Assembly: GCA_945913255.1 (NCBI GenBank)
Contig: CAMEDC010000003.1
Location: 78,059-142,058, forward strand
Length of the DNA stretch: 64,000 nt
Source: an uncultured Lachnospiraceae bacterium
GTDB lineage: Bacteria; Bacillota; Clostridia; Lachnospirales; Lachnospiraceae
Direction: 5' to 3'
Below are positions 53,958-62,461 of this stretch, piece by piece; position 1 is the stretch's first letter, and each line of letters begins with the position of its first letter. The notes below the pieces were generated by a model, which did not search any database, was not told the DNA's origin, and was given only the letters and a program-made list of their open reading frames with translations. Both the position numbers and the translations under genes were made by a program.

Positions 53958-54998
53958 ATGAGAATTTTTAATAGGAAAAAAGAAATTGCAATTGTATCCG
54001 CAGGAATGATGCTATGTCTGGCTCTTGAGCCCATGCAGGTATCTGCAGCAAATGCTTCATCGGCGCTGCCGACAGCAGGAGTTGCTGCATTTCTGGAGAG
54101 CAGCTTGTCCACGGAAGAATATATTGAACTTGCAAAACAGGCGGTTGGTTCATCCTGGGGTTATACCAATATCGGTATTGCAGATGTGGAAAGCGGTAAC
54201 TTGAATGTTCGCCAGTCACCTTCTACAAGCGGAAAGCTGGTTGGAAAGATGCCGAAGGATTCTGCCTGCGAGATTCTGGAGGAAGCAGACGGATGGGCAC
54301 ATATCAAATCCGGCGAGGTGGAAGGGTATGTAAGCCTGGAGTTTATGCTGACCGGTCCGGATGCAAAGCTGAAGGCAAATGAAATTGTTCGCACAGTGGC
54401 TGTTGCTAATACGAACGGATTAAATGTCAGAGACCAGGCGAGTACGGATAGTGCAATTCTGACGCAGGTTCCCCAGGGCGAGGAACTGGAGTATGTGGAA
54501 ACACTGGAAGACTGGATAAAAGTGTCTATCGATGGTGAGGATGCTTATGTGGCAGCAGAATATGTAACCGTGGAGGAGAGACTGGATACGGCGATTACCA
54601 TGACAGAGCTATTGTATGGCGCCGGTGTATCCGATGTGCGTGTGGAACTGGTAGAATATGCAAAACAATTTGTGGGAAATCCCTATGTATGGGGAGGCAC
54701 CAGCCTGACTAAGGGTGCGGACTGTTCCGGTTTTGTATTGTCGGTATTTAAGAAGTATGGTGTAAGCCTGCCGCATCATTCCGGTTCACAGGCAAAGCAG
54801 GGAACCAAAATTAAGGCGGCCGACCTGCAGCCAGGCGACCTTGTGTTCTACGCGAACAGCTCAGGTACCATTAACCATGTGGCAATCTATATCGGAGGAG
54901 GACAGGTAATTCATGCCAGCAGTCCGAAGACCGGTATTAAAATCAGTAAATATAACTACCGGACACCTGCAAAGTGTGTAAGCATTCTTCAGGATTAG
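53958..54998 (+). CDS. Secreted NlpC/P60 cysteine hydrolase with two SH3 domains
   Basis: A 346-residue cell-wall hydrolase. Signal peptide at 1-31 (basic RIFNRKK, hydrophobic IVSAGMMLCLALEPM, VSA cleavage-like), then SH3b domains at about 72-130 (SGNLNVRQSPSTSGKLVGKM) and 140-205 (TNGLNVRDQASTDSAILTQV), and NlpC/P60 at about 225-346 with Cys256 (GADCSGFVLSVFKKYG), His in TINHVAIYIGGG (about 307) and HASS. It cleaves D-glutamyl-meso-diaminopimelate or similar peptide bonds of peptidoglycan. Single gene, terminator at both sides; 53793-53957 is AT-rich with tandem TGTAACAAA motifs. Confidence 0.95.
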   Translation: MRIFNRKKEIAIVSAGMMLCLALEPMQVSAANASSALPTAGVAAFLESSLSTEEYIELAKQAVGSSWGYTNIGIADVESGNLNVRQSPSTSGKLVGKMPKDSACEILEEADGWAHIKSGEVEGYVSLEFMLTGPDAKLKANEIVRTVAVANTNGLNVRDQASTDSAILTQVPQGEELEYVETLEDWIKVSIDGEDAYVAAEYVTVEERLDTAITMTELLYGAGVSDVRVELVEYAKQFVGNPYVWGGTSLTKGADCSGFVLSVFKKYGVSLPHHSGSQAKQGTKIKAADLQPGDLVFYANSSGTINHVAIYIGGGQVIHASSPKTGIKISKYNYRTPAKCVSILQD

Positions 54999-55007
54999 CG
55001 GATAACA

Positions 55008-55039
55008 GCCATCGGAGCGGAACGCCCGGTGGCTTTTTT
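55008..55039 (+). terminator. Terminator after the NlpC/P60 gene
   Basis: GCCATCGG (55008-55015) pairs with CCGGTGGC (55026-55033), then TTTTTT. Confidence 0.9.
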
Positions 55040-55187
55040 GTTTATTTCCTTCGGAACAATATTGTTGTGTTAAATTTCAGGAAACTTGTTAATAAAAATT
55101 GACCGAGCTGTAAATGTTTCCTGTACCTATAAATATTGAGGCATACAGATAAGAAATGATTCTCCAAGCCCTTCGAAAAATTGGAGT

Positions 55188-55274
55188 GAGGGTACAGAAG
55201 AGAAAAATTACTCTCTATACCCTCGGATAATATATGTCGAGGGTACAGAAGCCAAGAAATGCTCACGATACCTT
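55188..55274. repeat. Two tandem GGGTACAGAAG hairpin repeats
   Basis: GAGGGTA (55188-55194) with TACCCTC (55218-55224) plus inner AGAGA/TCTCT pairing, and AGGGTA (55240-55245) with TACCTT (55269-55274). A CTCCAA/TTGGAG stem (55162-55186) precedes, next to ATACAG...AAATGATT that resembles the loops at 23603-23615. The same family as 23547-23633. Confidence 0.6.
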
Positions 55275-55396
55275 TAACAAAGTAAGCTGGTTACGGTTAC
55301 ATGCCAACGAAGGCAGAATACAACCTTAAAATGGAATGGCGTTAGTCAGAAAGTGGTATTACTATATTTTTTAAATTTGATAACTTCAAGTTGTCA

Positions 55397-55523
55397 AGCG
55401 GTGCCATTCGCATTACGCTTCGCTTCATGCTCATGTCGCGCTGTGGCGCTATGCAGCTGCAAGCGAATGTGCCTGTCTGTGAGCAAGCTCCCGACAGGCA
55501 ATTCGGTGCAGCTGCGCACCGCT
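55397..55523. repeat. Multibranched inverted-repeat element
   Basis: A 127-bp unit closed by AGCGGTGC (55397-55404) and GCACCGCT (55516-55523). Inside are CATTCGC/GCGAATG (55405-55411, 55463-55469) and TGCCTGTC/GACAGGCA (55470-55477, 55493-55500). It is more GC-rich than its surroundings and lies in the 690-bp gap before the ABC importer, which has no supported gene. It may be a small non-autonomous mobile unit or a structured RNA. Confidence 0.6.
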
Positions 55524-55688
55524 CGATAAACATCAATTCATTGAGAATACTTTCCTGAAAAGAGAGTTTCATTTATCATGAGGATACGCAAACTATTTGA
55601 CACAAACACTTTAGCGTGATAATATGACAGAGTGCCGAAAGCTCATAGGCACGAAATAAGCGCATACGGGAAAGACAGGAGGAGAATT

Positions 55689-56474
55689 ATGAAAAAGAGA
55701 ATGTTGGTGTTACCGGTAATCGGTATGATGGCTGTTATGCTGGCAGCCTGCGGAAAGAAGGAGGAAAAGACTTTTACAGTAGGCTTTGATGCTGAGTTTC
55801 CGCCTTATGGATACATGGATGATAACGGTGAGTATGTAGGATTCGATCTGGATCTGGCAGCAGAGGTGTGTGAGAGAAACGGATGGACTCTGGTAAAACA
55901 GCCCATTGACTGGGATTCCAAGGATATGGAGTTGTCCAGCGGTTCCATTGACTGTATCTGGAACGGGTTTACCATTAACGGACGTGAAGACGCTTATACC
56001 TGGTCTTCGCCTTATGTTGACAACAGCCAGGTATTTGTTGTGGCAGAAAATGCGGGAATCACTGCCTTTGAGGATCTGGCAGGCAAAGCGGTCGGCGTAC
56101 AGAGAGACTCTTCTGCACTGAGTGCGCTGAATGATGAAGAATCTCCGGAAAATATTGCATTGAGAGACAGTTTTGGTTCCCTGACTGAATATGCTGATTA
56201 TAACACCGCTTTTATGGATCTGGAGGCAGGTGCCTTGGATGCGGTAGCCATGGATATCGGTGTTGCAAATTATCAGATTGAGTCAAGAGGCGGCGGATAT
56301 GTGATGCTGGATAAGTATCTTGCGACCGAGCAGTACGGTGTGGGCTTCCTGCTTGGAAACACGGAGCTTCGTGACACGGTTGAGAAGACTCTTCAGGATA
56401 TGGCATCTGATGGAACATTTATGAAAATTGCCGAAAAATGGGGCCTGACAGACAGCGTTTGCCTGGGTAAATAG
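55689..56474 (+). CDS. Amino acid ABC transporter, substrate-binding lipoprotein
   Basis: A 261-residue SBP_bac_3 protein. Lipoprotein signal with LAACGKKEE lipobox (Cys20), then the type II periplasmic-binding fold: FTVGFDAEFPPYGYMDDNGEYVGFDLDLAAEVCERNGW, FTINGREDAYTWSSPYV, LAGKAVGVQRDSSA. Residues around GREDAYTWSSPY and the later LEAGALDAVAMDIGVANYQI fit polar or basic amino acid binders. ACAGGAGGAG sets ATG 55689. First of a three-gene importer. Confidence 0.94.
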   Translation: MKKRMLVLPVIGMMAVMLAACGKKEEKTFTVGFDAEFPPYGYMDDNGEYVGFDLDLAAEVCERNGWTLVKQPIDWDSKDMELSSGSIDCIWNGFTINGREDAYTWSSPYVDNSQVFVVAENAGITAFEDLAGKAVGVQRDSSALSALNDEESPENIALRDSFGSLTEYADYNTAFMDLEAGALDAVAMDIGVANYQIESRGGGYVMLDKYLATEQYGVGFLLGNTELRDTVEKTLQDMASDGTFMKIAEKWGLTDSVCLGK

Positions 56475-56583
56475 CAGCAGGCTGTCAGCGGTTTGCCCGG
56501 AAAAATGGAAGAATAATGTAAACGGTTTTTTCGGGAAATAACGGCAGAATATAAGAAAATTGATGATATAGGCAGGGAACAAT

Positions 56584-57234
56584 ATGAGTATTCAGATGAT
56601 TATTTTACAGTTGGGCAAGGGAATGATTGTATCGGTCGAGATATTCATGTTGACCCTGCTTTTTTCATTGCCTTTGGGACTGATTGTTGCATTCGGAAGA
56701 ATGTCAAAGAATAGCATTATAAGGACAGTGACGAAGGCTTATATCTCCATCATGAGGGGCACTCCTCTGATGCTGCAGCTTCTGGTGGTCTACTTTGGAC
56801 CCTATTATGCGTTTAAAGTCAGAATCGGTTCCGGATATCGGTTTGTGGCTGTTATTCTGGCGTTTTCCATCAATTATGCCGCCTATTTTGCGGAGATATA
56901 CCGTTCCGGTATCGAGTCCATGCCGATAGGGCAGTATGAAGCTGCAAAGGTTTTGGGCTACGGAAAGGCGCAGACCTTCTTTAAGATTATTCTGCCGCAG
57001 GTCATTAAGCGGATTCTGCCATCCATTACCAATGAGATTATCACGCTGGTCAAGGATACATCACTTGCCTTTGCCATTGCACAGGCGGAGATGTTCACCG
57101 TTGCCAAGCAGATTGCGGCGGCGCAGACCACGATTATGCCGTTGATGACGGCAGGTCTGTTCTACTATATCTTTAACCTGATTGTGGCAGTCGCTATGGA
57201 AAAAATTGAAAAAGCATTTTCCTATTACCGTTGA
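56584..57234 (+). CDS. Amino acid ABC transporter, permease
   Basis: A 216-residue HisM/GlnP-type permease with five predicted helices and the EAA loop [30 protein letters not shown], where the ATPase docks. [24 protein letters not shown] is the family signature. Only one permease gene is present, so it probably forms a homodimer. The gap from the binding-protein gene is 109 bases, with a GGTTT-rich spacer and no strong terminator. Confidence 0.94.
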   Translation: MSIQMIILQLGKGMIVSVEIFMLTLLFSLPLGLIVAFGRMSKNSIIRTVTKAYISIMRGTPLMLQLLVVYFGPYYAFKVRIGSGYRFVAVILAFSINYAAYFAEIYRSGIESMPIGQYEAAKVLGYGKAQTFFKIILPQVIKRILPSITNEIITLVKDTSLAFAIAQAEMFTVAKQIAAAQTTIMPLMTAGLFYYIFNLIVAVAMEKIEKAFSYYR

Positions 57235-57253
57235 TTTCGAGGAGGACCGGTTG

Positions 57254-58009
57254 ATGAAACTTTTGGAAATGAATCATGTGAGAAAAGAATTTGACGGCCT
57301 GGGAGTGCTGAAGGATATTTCTCTTTCTGTGGAGGAAGGAGAGGTGGTTTCCATCATCGGACCTTCCGGCTCCGGAAAGTCCACACTTCTGCGTTGTGCG
57401 ACAATGTTGGAGACGATGGACGGAGGAGAACTGAAGTATATGGGAGAGACTGCTGCTTCTGAAAAGGATGGAAGCTGTATCTATGCCTCCAGAGAGGATT
57501 TGAAAAGAATTCACAGTTATTTCGGACTGGTTTTTCAGAATTTCAATCTATTTCCCCATTACAGCGTGTTGAAAAATATTACGGATTCGCTGATTCATGT
57601 AGATAAGGTGCCCAGACAGGAGGCCGAGGAACGTGCGGAAAAACTGCTTGCCCAGCTTGGACTTTCCGATAAAAGAGATGCATATCCTTACCAGCTCTCC
57701 GGTGGACAGCAGCAGAGAGTATCCATTGCAAGAGCGTTGGCAAAACAGCCCAGAATCCTGTTTTTTGATGAACCGACTTCAGCCCTTGACCCGGAGCTTA
57801 CAGGTGAAGTCCTGAGGGTTATCAAGGATCTTGCAAGGCAACACATGACCATGATTATCGTCACCCATGAAATGCAGTTTGCCAAAGAGGTGTCGGATCG
57901 CATTATCTTCATGGAGGAGGGCGTTATCAAAGAACAGGGCACCCCGGAGGAACTTTTTGGAACCGATAACGAAAGAGTCAGAGAATTTATCGGACATCTG
58001 TCAAAATAA
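57254..58009 (+). CDS. Amino acid ABC transporter, ATP-binding protein
   Basis: A 251-residue GlnQ/HisP-like ATPase: Walker [15 protein letters not shown]-loop [19 protein letters not shown], signature [16 protein letters not shown], Walker [18 protein letters not shown]-loop [10 protein letters not shown]. Energises the adjacent permease. ATG 57254 follows GAGGAGG; the in-frame ATG 57182 lies inside the permease gene. It ends 138 bases before rpsO. Confidence 0.96.
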   Translation: MKLLEMNHVRKEFDGLGVLKDISLSVEEGEVVSIIGPSGSGKSTLLRCATMLETMDGGELKYMGETAASEKDGSCIYASREDLKRIHSYFGLVFQNFNLFPHYSVLKNITDSLIHVDKVPRQEAEERAEKLLAQLGLSDKRDAYPYQLSGGQQQRVSIARALAKQPRILFFDEPTSALDPELTGEVLRVIKDLARQHMTMIIVTHEMQFAKEVSDRIIFMEEGVIKEQGTPEELFGTDNERVREFIGHLSK

Positions 58010-58051
58010 GACTTTACTTTTGCGTGTATTTATGATAATCTAACTTAGTGT

Positions 58052-58117
58052 GGTTTAGCGGATGCCCAGTGCCCGGAAACTCCAACCGGTGCTTAGTGTC
58101 CGGCGGTTCCGCATAAG
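58052..58117. repeat. Structured leader element before rpsO (CCGGTGCTTAG type)
   Basis: GCGGATGCCCAGTGCCCGGA, then AACCGGTGCTTAGTGTCCGGCGGTTCCGCATAAG: GCGGA (58059-58063) can pair with TCCGC, and CCGG arms are internal. Shares CCGGTGCTTAG and the following CC..GG..CGC/TTA(T)G pattern with the element before rbfA at 48480-48560. Confidence 0.45.
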
Positions 58118-58147
58118 ACAATAATTATCTATATGGAGGAAACAAAA

Positions 58148-58414
58148 ATGATTTCTAAGGAAAAGAAAACAGCAATCATGAATGAGTATGCCAGAACCCC
58201 TGGCGATACCGGTTCACCTGAGGTTCAGGTAGCAGTCCTGACCGCAAGAATTCAGGAGCTTACCGAGCATCTGAAGGATAACCCCAAGGATCATCATTCC
58301 CGTCGCGGTATGTTGAAGATGGTAGGTCAGAGACGTGGTCTTCTGGAGTACCTGAAGAAGAAGGATATCGAAAGATACCGTGCTCTGATTGAGAAGTTAG
58401 GTCTGAGAAAGTAA
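58148..58414 (+). CDS. rpsO: 30S ribosomal protein S15
   Basis: An 88-residue S15 with [42 protein letters not shown] and [20 protein letters not shown] segments (here [31 protein letters not shown]). Binds 16S rRNA helix 20-22 junction early in 30S assembly. GGAGG at 58134-58138 favours ATG 58148. Followed by a structured spacer and pnp, the near-universal neighbour. Confidence 0.99.
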   Translation: MISKEKKTAIMNEYARTPGDTGSPEVQVAVLTARIQELTEHLKDNPKDHHSRRGMLKMVGQRRGLLEYLKKKDIERYRALIEKLGLRK

Positions 58415-58420
58415 TATAGC

Positions 58421-58568
58421 ATATCTATTTAGCCATGCACAAAAATGTCAGAATCATTTGGGCAAATTTACTTGCACCAATGTATTCTGACATATTTGTA
58501 TATGGCGTTTAGCCATAGCCTGGCTCGATTGAGAAGCAATCGAGTCAGGCTGTGGGCTAAATAGATAT
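58421..58568. repeat. Large three-way inverted-repeat structure between rpsO and pnp
   Basis: ATATCTATTTAGCC (58421-58434) is complementary to GGCTAAATAGATAT (58555-58568), a 14-bp outer stem. Inside lie TGTCAGAAT/ATTCTGACA (58446-58454, 58484-58492) and AGCCTGGCTCGATT/AATCGAGTCAGGCT (58517-58530, 58538-58551). No T-run ends it. It is either an RNA processing structure in the pnp leader or a small inverted-repeat mobile unit. Confidence 0.75.
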
Positions 58569-58722
58569 ACAGTGTGTAATCAGGGACGGAAGAAAGCCCC
58601 GAGACCGCTGAAAAAGATATGTGGACAGGCATATGTCGCCACATGCCATTTTCAGTAGTTTCGGTGTCTTCTGTTCCTTTACAATAAAATATGCCGCGAA
58701 TGGCGGCGGAATGGAGGAATTT

Positions 58723-60813
58723 ATGTACCAGAGTTATGAAATGGAACTGGCAGGCAGAACCCTGAAAGTGGATATTAACCGTGTGGGTAAGCAGGCCAAC
58801 GGATGTGCATTTATGCACTATGGTGATACGGTTGTTCTCTGTACGGCAACCGCATCCGAAAAGCCCAGAGAGGGAATTGACTTCTTCCCTTTGAGTGTGG
58901 AATATGAGGAGAAGATGTATGCAGTCGGCAAGATTCCCGGCGGCTTCAATAAGCGTGAGGGTAAGGCAAGCGAGAATGCTATCCTGACCAGCCGTGTCAT
59001 CGACAGACCCATGCGTCCCCTGTTCCCCAAAGATTATCGCAACGATGTTACCCTGAACAACATGGTAATGAGCGTTGACCCTGAGTGCCGTCCTGAACTG
59101 GTGGCTATGCTGGGTGCATCTATTGCAACCTGCATTTCAGACATCCCTTTTGACGGCCCATGTGCTATGACTCAGGTGGGCATGATTGACGGCGAGTTCA
59201 TCATCAATCCTTCTCAGGAGCAGTGGAAGAGCGGTGACCTGAATCTGACGGTTGCTTCTACCCGAGAAAAGGTTATCATGATTGAAGCGGGAGCAAATGA
59301 GATTCCCGAGGCTAAGATGATTGAGGCAATCTACAAGGCGCATGAAATCAACCAGACAATCATTGCCTTTATTGACAAAATCGTTGCTGAGTGCGGCAAG
59401 AAGAAGCATGAGTACACCAGCTGCGCAGTGCCTCAGGAAATGTTCGATGAGATGAAGAAAATCGTAACTCCAGAGGAGATGGAAGTAGCAGTATTTACCG
59501 ATGATAAGCAGACCCGCGAGGAAAATATCCGCGTGATTACCGAGAAGCTGGAAGAAGCTTTCGCAGAGAACGAGGAATGGCTTGCTATCCTTGGCGAAGC
59601 AGTTTACCAGTATGAGAAAAAGACCGTCCGCAAGATGATTCTGAAGGACCACAAGCGTCCCGACGGCCGTGAGATTACCCAGATTCGTCCTCTGGCAGCA
59701 GAGGTGGACATCATTCCCCGTGTACATGGCTCCGCTATGTTCACCCGCGGACAGACCCAGATTTGTAACGTATGTACCCTGGCTCCCCTTTCCGAGCAGC
59801 AGAAGCTGGACGGACTGGATGAGAACGAGGTCAGCAAGAGATATATGCACCACTACAATTTCCCTTCCTACTCTGTAGGTGAGACAAAGCCCTCCAGAGG
59901 ACCCGGAAGACGTGAAATCGGACATGGTGCACTGGCTGAGAGAGCGCTGATTCCGGTACTTCCCAGCGAAGAAGAGTTCCCTTACGCAATCCGTACCGTA
60001 TCCGAGACTTTTGAGTCCAACGGTTCTACCTCCATGGCGTCAACCTGTGCTTCCTGTATGTCCCTGATGGCAGCAGGTGTACCCATCAAGAAGATGGTCG
60101 CAGGTATTTCCTGTGGTCTGGTAACCGGTGATACTGATGATGATTTCGTGCTGCTCACCGATATCCAGGGACTTGAGGACTTCTTCGGAGACATGGACTT
60201 CAAGGTGACCGGTACTACCGAGGGTATCACCGCTATCCAGATGGATATTAAGATTCACGGTCTGACCAGACCGATTGTGGAAGGTGCTATCGCAAGATGC
60301 CGTGATGCAAGACTCTTCATCATGGATACCTGTATGAAGCCCGCAATCGCTGCTCCCAGACCGGAGGTTGGACCTTATGCACCCAAGATTATTTCCATCC
60401 AGATTGATCCTGAGAGAATCGGTGATGTGGTTGGACAGAGAGGTAAGACCATTAACGAGATTATTGCACGTACCGGTGTGAAGATTGATATTACCGATGA
60501 CGGACAGGTTTCCGTATGCGGTACCGACAAGGCAATGATGGACAAAGCGGTTGAGATGATCAAGATTATTGTTACCGACTTTGAAGAAGGCCAGATTTTC
60601 AAGGGTAAGGTTGTCAGCATCAAGGAGTTCGGCGCATTTATTGAGTTCGCTCCCGGCAAGGAAGGTATGGTTCATATCTCCAAGATTGCAAAGGAGAGAA
60701 TCAACCATGTAGAGGATGTTCTGACTCTGGGCGATGTTGTAACTGTTGTCTGCCTGGGCAAGGACAAGATGGGAAGAATCAGCTTCTCCATGAAGGATGT
60801 GGCACAGCAGTAA
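58723..60813 (+). CDS. pnp: Polyribonucleotide nucleotidyltransferase (PNPase)
   Basis: A 696-residue phosphorolytic 3'-5' exoribonuclease. Two RNase PH domains: the first with LILTSRVIDRPMRPLFPKDYRNDV-type sequence, the second with FNFPSYSVGE-like YNFPSYSVGETKPSRGPGRREIGHGALAERAL and CASCMSLMAAGVPIKK; then KH (IGDVVGQRGKTINEII, about 565) and S1 (GKVVSIKEFGAFIEFAPGKEGMVHISKI, about 630-696). Start ATG 58723 has GGAGG at the right distance; ATG 58711 and 58621 are in frame upstream. Context with rpsO and the long stem in the leader suggests the RNase III-type autoregulation known for pnp in other bacteria. Confidence 0.97.
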   Translation: MYQSYEMELAGRTLKVDINRVGKQANGCAFMHYGDTVVLCTATASEKPREGIDFFPLSVEYEEKMYAVGKIPGGFNKREGKASENAILTSRVIDRPMRPLFPKDYRNDVTLNNMVMSVDPECRPELVAMLGASIATCISDIPFDGPCAMTQVGMIDGEFIINPSQEQWKSGDLNLTVASTREKVIMIEAGANEIPEAKMIEAIYKAHEINQTIIAFIDKIVAECGKKKHEYTSCAVPQEMFDEMKKIVTPEEMEVAVFTDDKQTREENIRVITEKLEEAFAENEEWLAILGEAVYQYEKKTVRKMILKDHKRPDGREITQIRPLAAEVDIIPRVHGSAMFTRGQTQICNVCTLAPLSEQQKLDGLDENEVSKRYMHHYNFPSYSVGETKPSRGPGRREIGHGALAERALIPVLPSEEEFPYAIRTVSETFESNGSTSMASTCASCMSLMAAGVPIKKMVAGISCGLVTGDTDDDFVLLTDIQGLEDFFGDMDFKVTGTTEGITAIQMDIKIHGLTRPIVEGAIARCRDARLFIMDTCMKPAIAAPRPEVGPYAPKIISIQIDPERIGDVVGQRGKTINEIIARTGVKIDITDDGQVSVCGTDKAMMDKAVEMIKIIVTDFEEGQIFKGKVVSIKEFGAFIEFAPGKEGMVHISKIAKERINHVEDVLTLGDVVTVVCLGKDKMGRISFSMKDVAQQ

Positions 60814-60827
60814 GCCGTAAATTGCAA

Positions 60828-60874
60828 AGCGCTTCTTGGGCGGCAAAAGACCGTCTAAGGGGCGCTGATTTTTT
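60828..60874 (+). terminator. Terminator after pnp
   Basis: AGCGCTTCTTGGGCGG (60828-60843) can pair with CCGTCTAAGGGGCGCT (60851-60866), ending in GATTTTTT. Confidence 0.8.
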
Positions 60875-60948
60875 CCTTGCGTGTCCGACAGTCACTCATC
60901 TTACGGTCAGGAGCAGATTTCCTGCCAGATTATCTGAAGGAGGTTTTT

Positions 60949-62328
60949 ATGTTATCACAGGAGCTTATCCGGGAGGCACTTTTCAGGGCGCTTTCCACAG
61001 GGGCAGATTACGCAGAGGTATTTGCGGAGCATACCTGCCAGAAAAACATCAGCCTTGTGTCCGCCAAGGTGGATAAAATAGCGGACTCGGTCATTTCCGG
61101 TGTGGGAATTCGTATTTTTAAGGGAACACGATGTGTGTCCGGTTCTGCTTCGTCTCTGGACAGGTCAGCTGTGCTGGACTGTGCTGCAAAGGTGGCAGAC
61201 GCATTGCAGGGGTCGGCTGAGGTCGGTGATATTGTACTCAGAGAGCGTATTTTTGGGGATATTCATCCGATTAAGATTGTGCCCACAGGCGTGGAGAATT
61301 CCTGTAAAATTGATTATATTCGCGAAGCGTGCCTTGCGGCGAAGGATTACAGCAAAGAGATTTCCCAGGTGACAGGCAATTTCCTGGAGGTGGATCACAG
61401 AATACTGATTGCTACGAGTGAGGGACTTCTTGCGCAGGACAGACAGATTCGTACGAGAGTAACCGTTTCATCCATTGCAAGTGACGGAAGCGAAAATCAG
61501 ACCGGTTCCGTGGGGCCGGGTGCAAGGAAGGGACTGGAATTGTTTGATGATTTTGACCCGAAGGAGTTGGGCAGGAAAGCGTCAAAGCAGGCTGTCACCA
61601 TGCTGCATGCAGGCTATATCAATGCCGGTGTGATGCCTGTTGCCATTGAGAACGGATTCGGAGGAGTTATCTTCCATGAGGCATGCGGACATTCTCTGGA
61701 GGCATCCGGGGTGGCACTGGGACAATCACAGTTCTGCGGAAAGCTGGGACAGCAGATTGCCAATCCCAAGGTTACTGCAATTGATGATGGTACGATTCCC
61801 AACGGCTGGGGTTCCGTGAATATTGACGATGAGGGAACGCCTGCACAGAAAAAGATTCTGATTGATAAGGGAATTTTGAAAACCTATATGGTTGACAAGC
61901 TGAACGGCAGAAGGATGGGCATGGAATCTACCGGAAGCTCCAGACGTCAGAGCTATGCCTATGCGCCTACCTCCAGAATGACGAACACCTATATCGCTGC
62001 CGGTGAGGACCGGGATGAGGATATTATCGCGTCCATTGAGTATGGGCTTTATGCGAAGGAGATGGGTGGCGGTTCCGTAAATCCTGCCACCGGCCAGTTC
62101 AATTTCTCCGTCCGCGAAGGTTATCTGATTAGAAACGGTAAGATATGCGAGCCGGTTCGAGGGGCAAGTCTTGTGGGAAAGGGTTCTGATGTCATTATGA
62201 ATATTGATATGGTTGGAAAAAATGTGGCGCGTGCCCAGGGAATGTGCGGTGCCTCGTCGGGCAGCATTCCCACGGATGTGGGACAGCCGCTGATCCGCGT
62301 GGCTTCAATTACTGTGGGAGGAAGATAA
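60949..62328 (+). CDS. tldD: Metalloprotease TldD/PmbA family, TldD-like subunit
   Basis: A 459-residue TldD. The catalytic zinc site HEACGH (HExxxH) is at 243-248 within GGVIFHEACGHSLEASGVALGQSQF, with the later MGGGSVNPATGQFNFSVREGYLI and AQGMCGASSGSIPTDVGQPLIRV blocks. Heterodimeric TldD/TldE proteases digest unfolded peptides and mature some peptide natural products. GGAGG precedes ATG 60949. tldE follows after a structured 130-base spacer. No peptide-precursor gene is visible nearby, so a housekeeping role is likely. Confidence 0.95.
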   Translation: MLSQELIREALFRALSTGADYAEVFAEHTCQKNISLVSAKVDKIADSVISGVGIRIFKGTRCVSGSASSLDRSAVLDCAAKVADALQGSAEVGDIVLRERIFGDIHPIKIVPTGVENSCKIDYIREACLAAKDYSKEISQVTGNFLEVDHRILIATSEGLLAQDRQIRTRVTVSSIASDGSENQTGSVGPGARKGLELFDDFDPKELGRKASKQAVTMLHAGYINAGVMPVAIENGFGGVIFHEACGHSLEASGVALGQSQFCGKLGQQIANPKVTAIDDGTIPNGWGSVNIDDEGTPAQKKILIDKGILKTYMVDKLNGRRMGMESTGSSRRQSYAYAPTSRMTNTYIAAGEDRDEDIIASIEYGLYAKEMGGGSVNPATGQFNFSVREGYLIRNGKICEPVRGASLVGKGSDVIMNIDMVGKNVARAQGMCGASSGSIPTDVGQPLIRVASITVGGR

Positions 62329-62330
62329 CA

Positions 62331-62414
62331 AGACGAAAAGATTTTCTAAGCTGTTAAAGTACAACAGCAAAGAAAATCTAAGTTTCGTCTGGAAGAATCG
62401 CTTGGGCGATTCTT
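62331..62414. other. Two consecutive hairpins in the tldD-tldE spacer
   Basis: First: AGACGAAA (62331-62338) with TTTCGTCT (62383-62390), inner AGATTTTCT/AGAAAATCT and GCTGTT/AACAGC, about 23 pairs in all. Second: AAGAATCGC (62393-62401) with GCGATTCTT (62406-62414). No T-run after the first, TTTC after the second; likely to tune tldE expression or mRNA decay. Confidence 0.7.
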
Positions 62415-62461
62415 TCAGGGTGTTGATATGGAGCCGTTATTGCGGCAGAAATGAGGATATT

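Noticed and set aside
55342..55572. 76-codon minus-strand frame in the gap before the ABC importer
   Set aside because: It runs through the inverted-repeat unit, is Cys/Ala-rich and lacks a start signal; best explained by the repeat.
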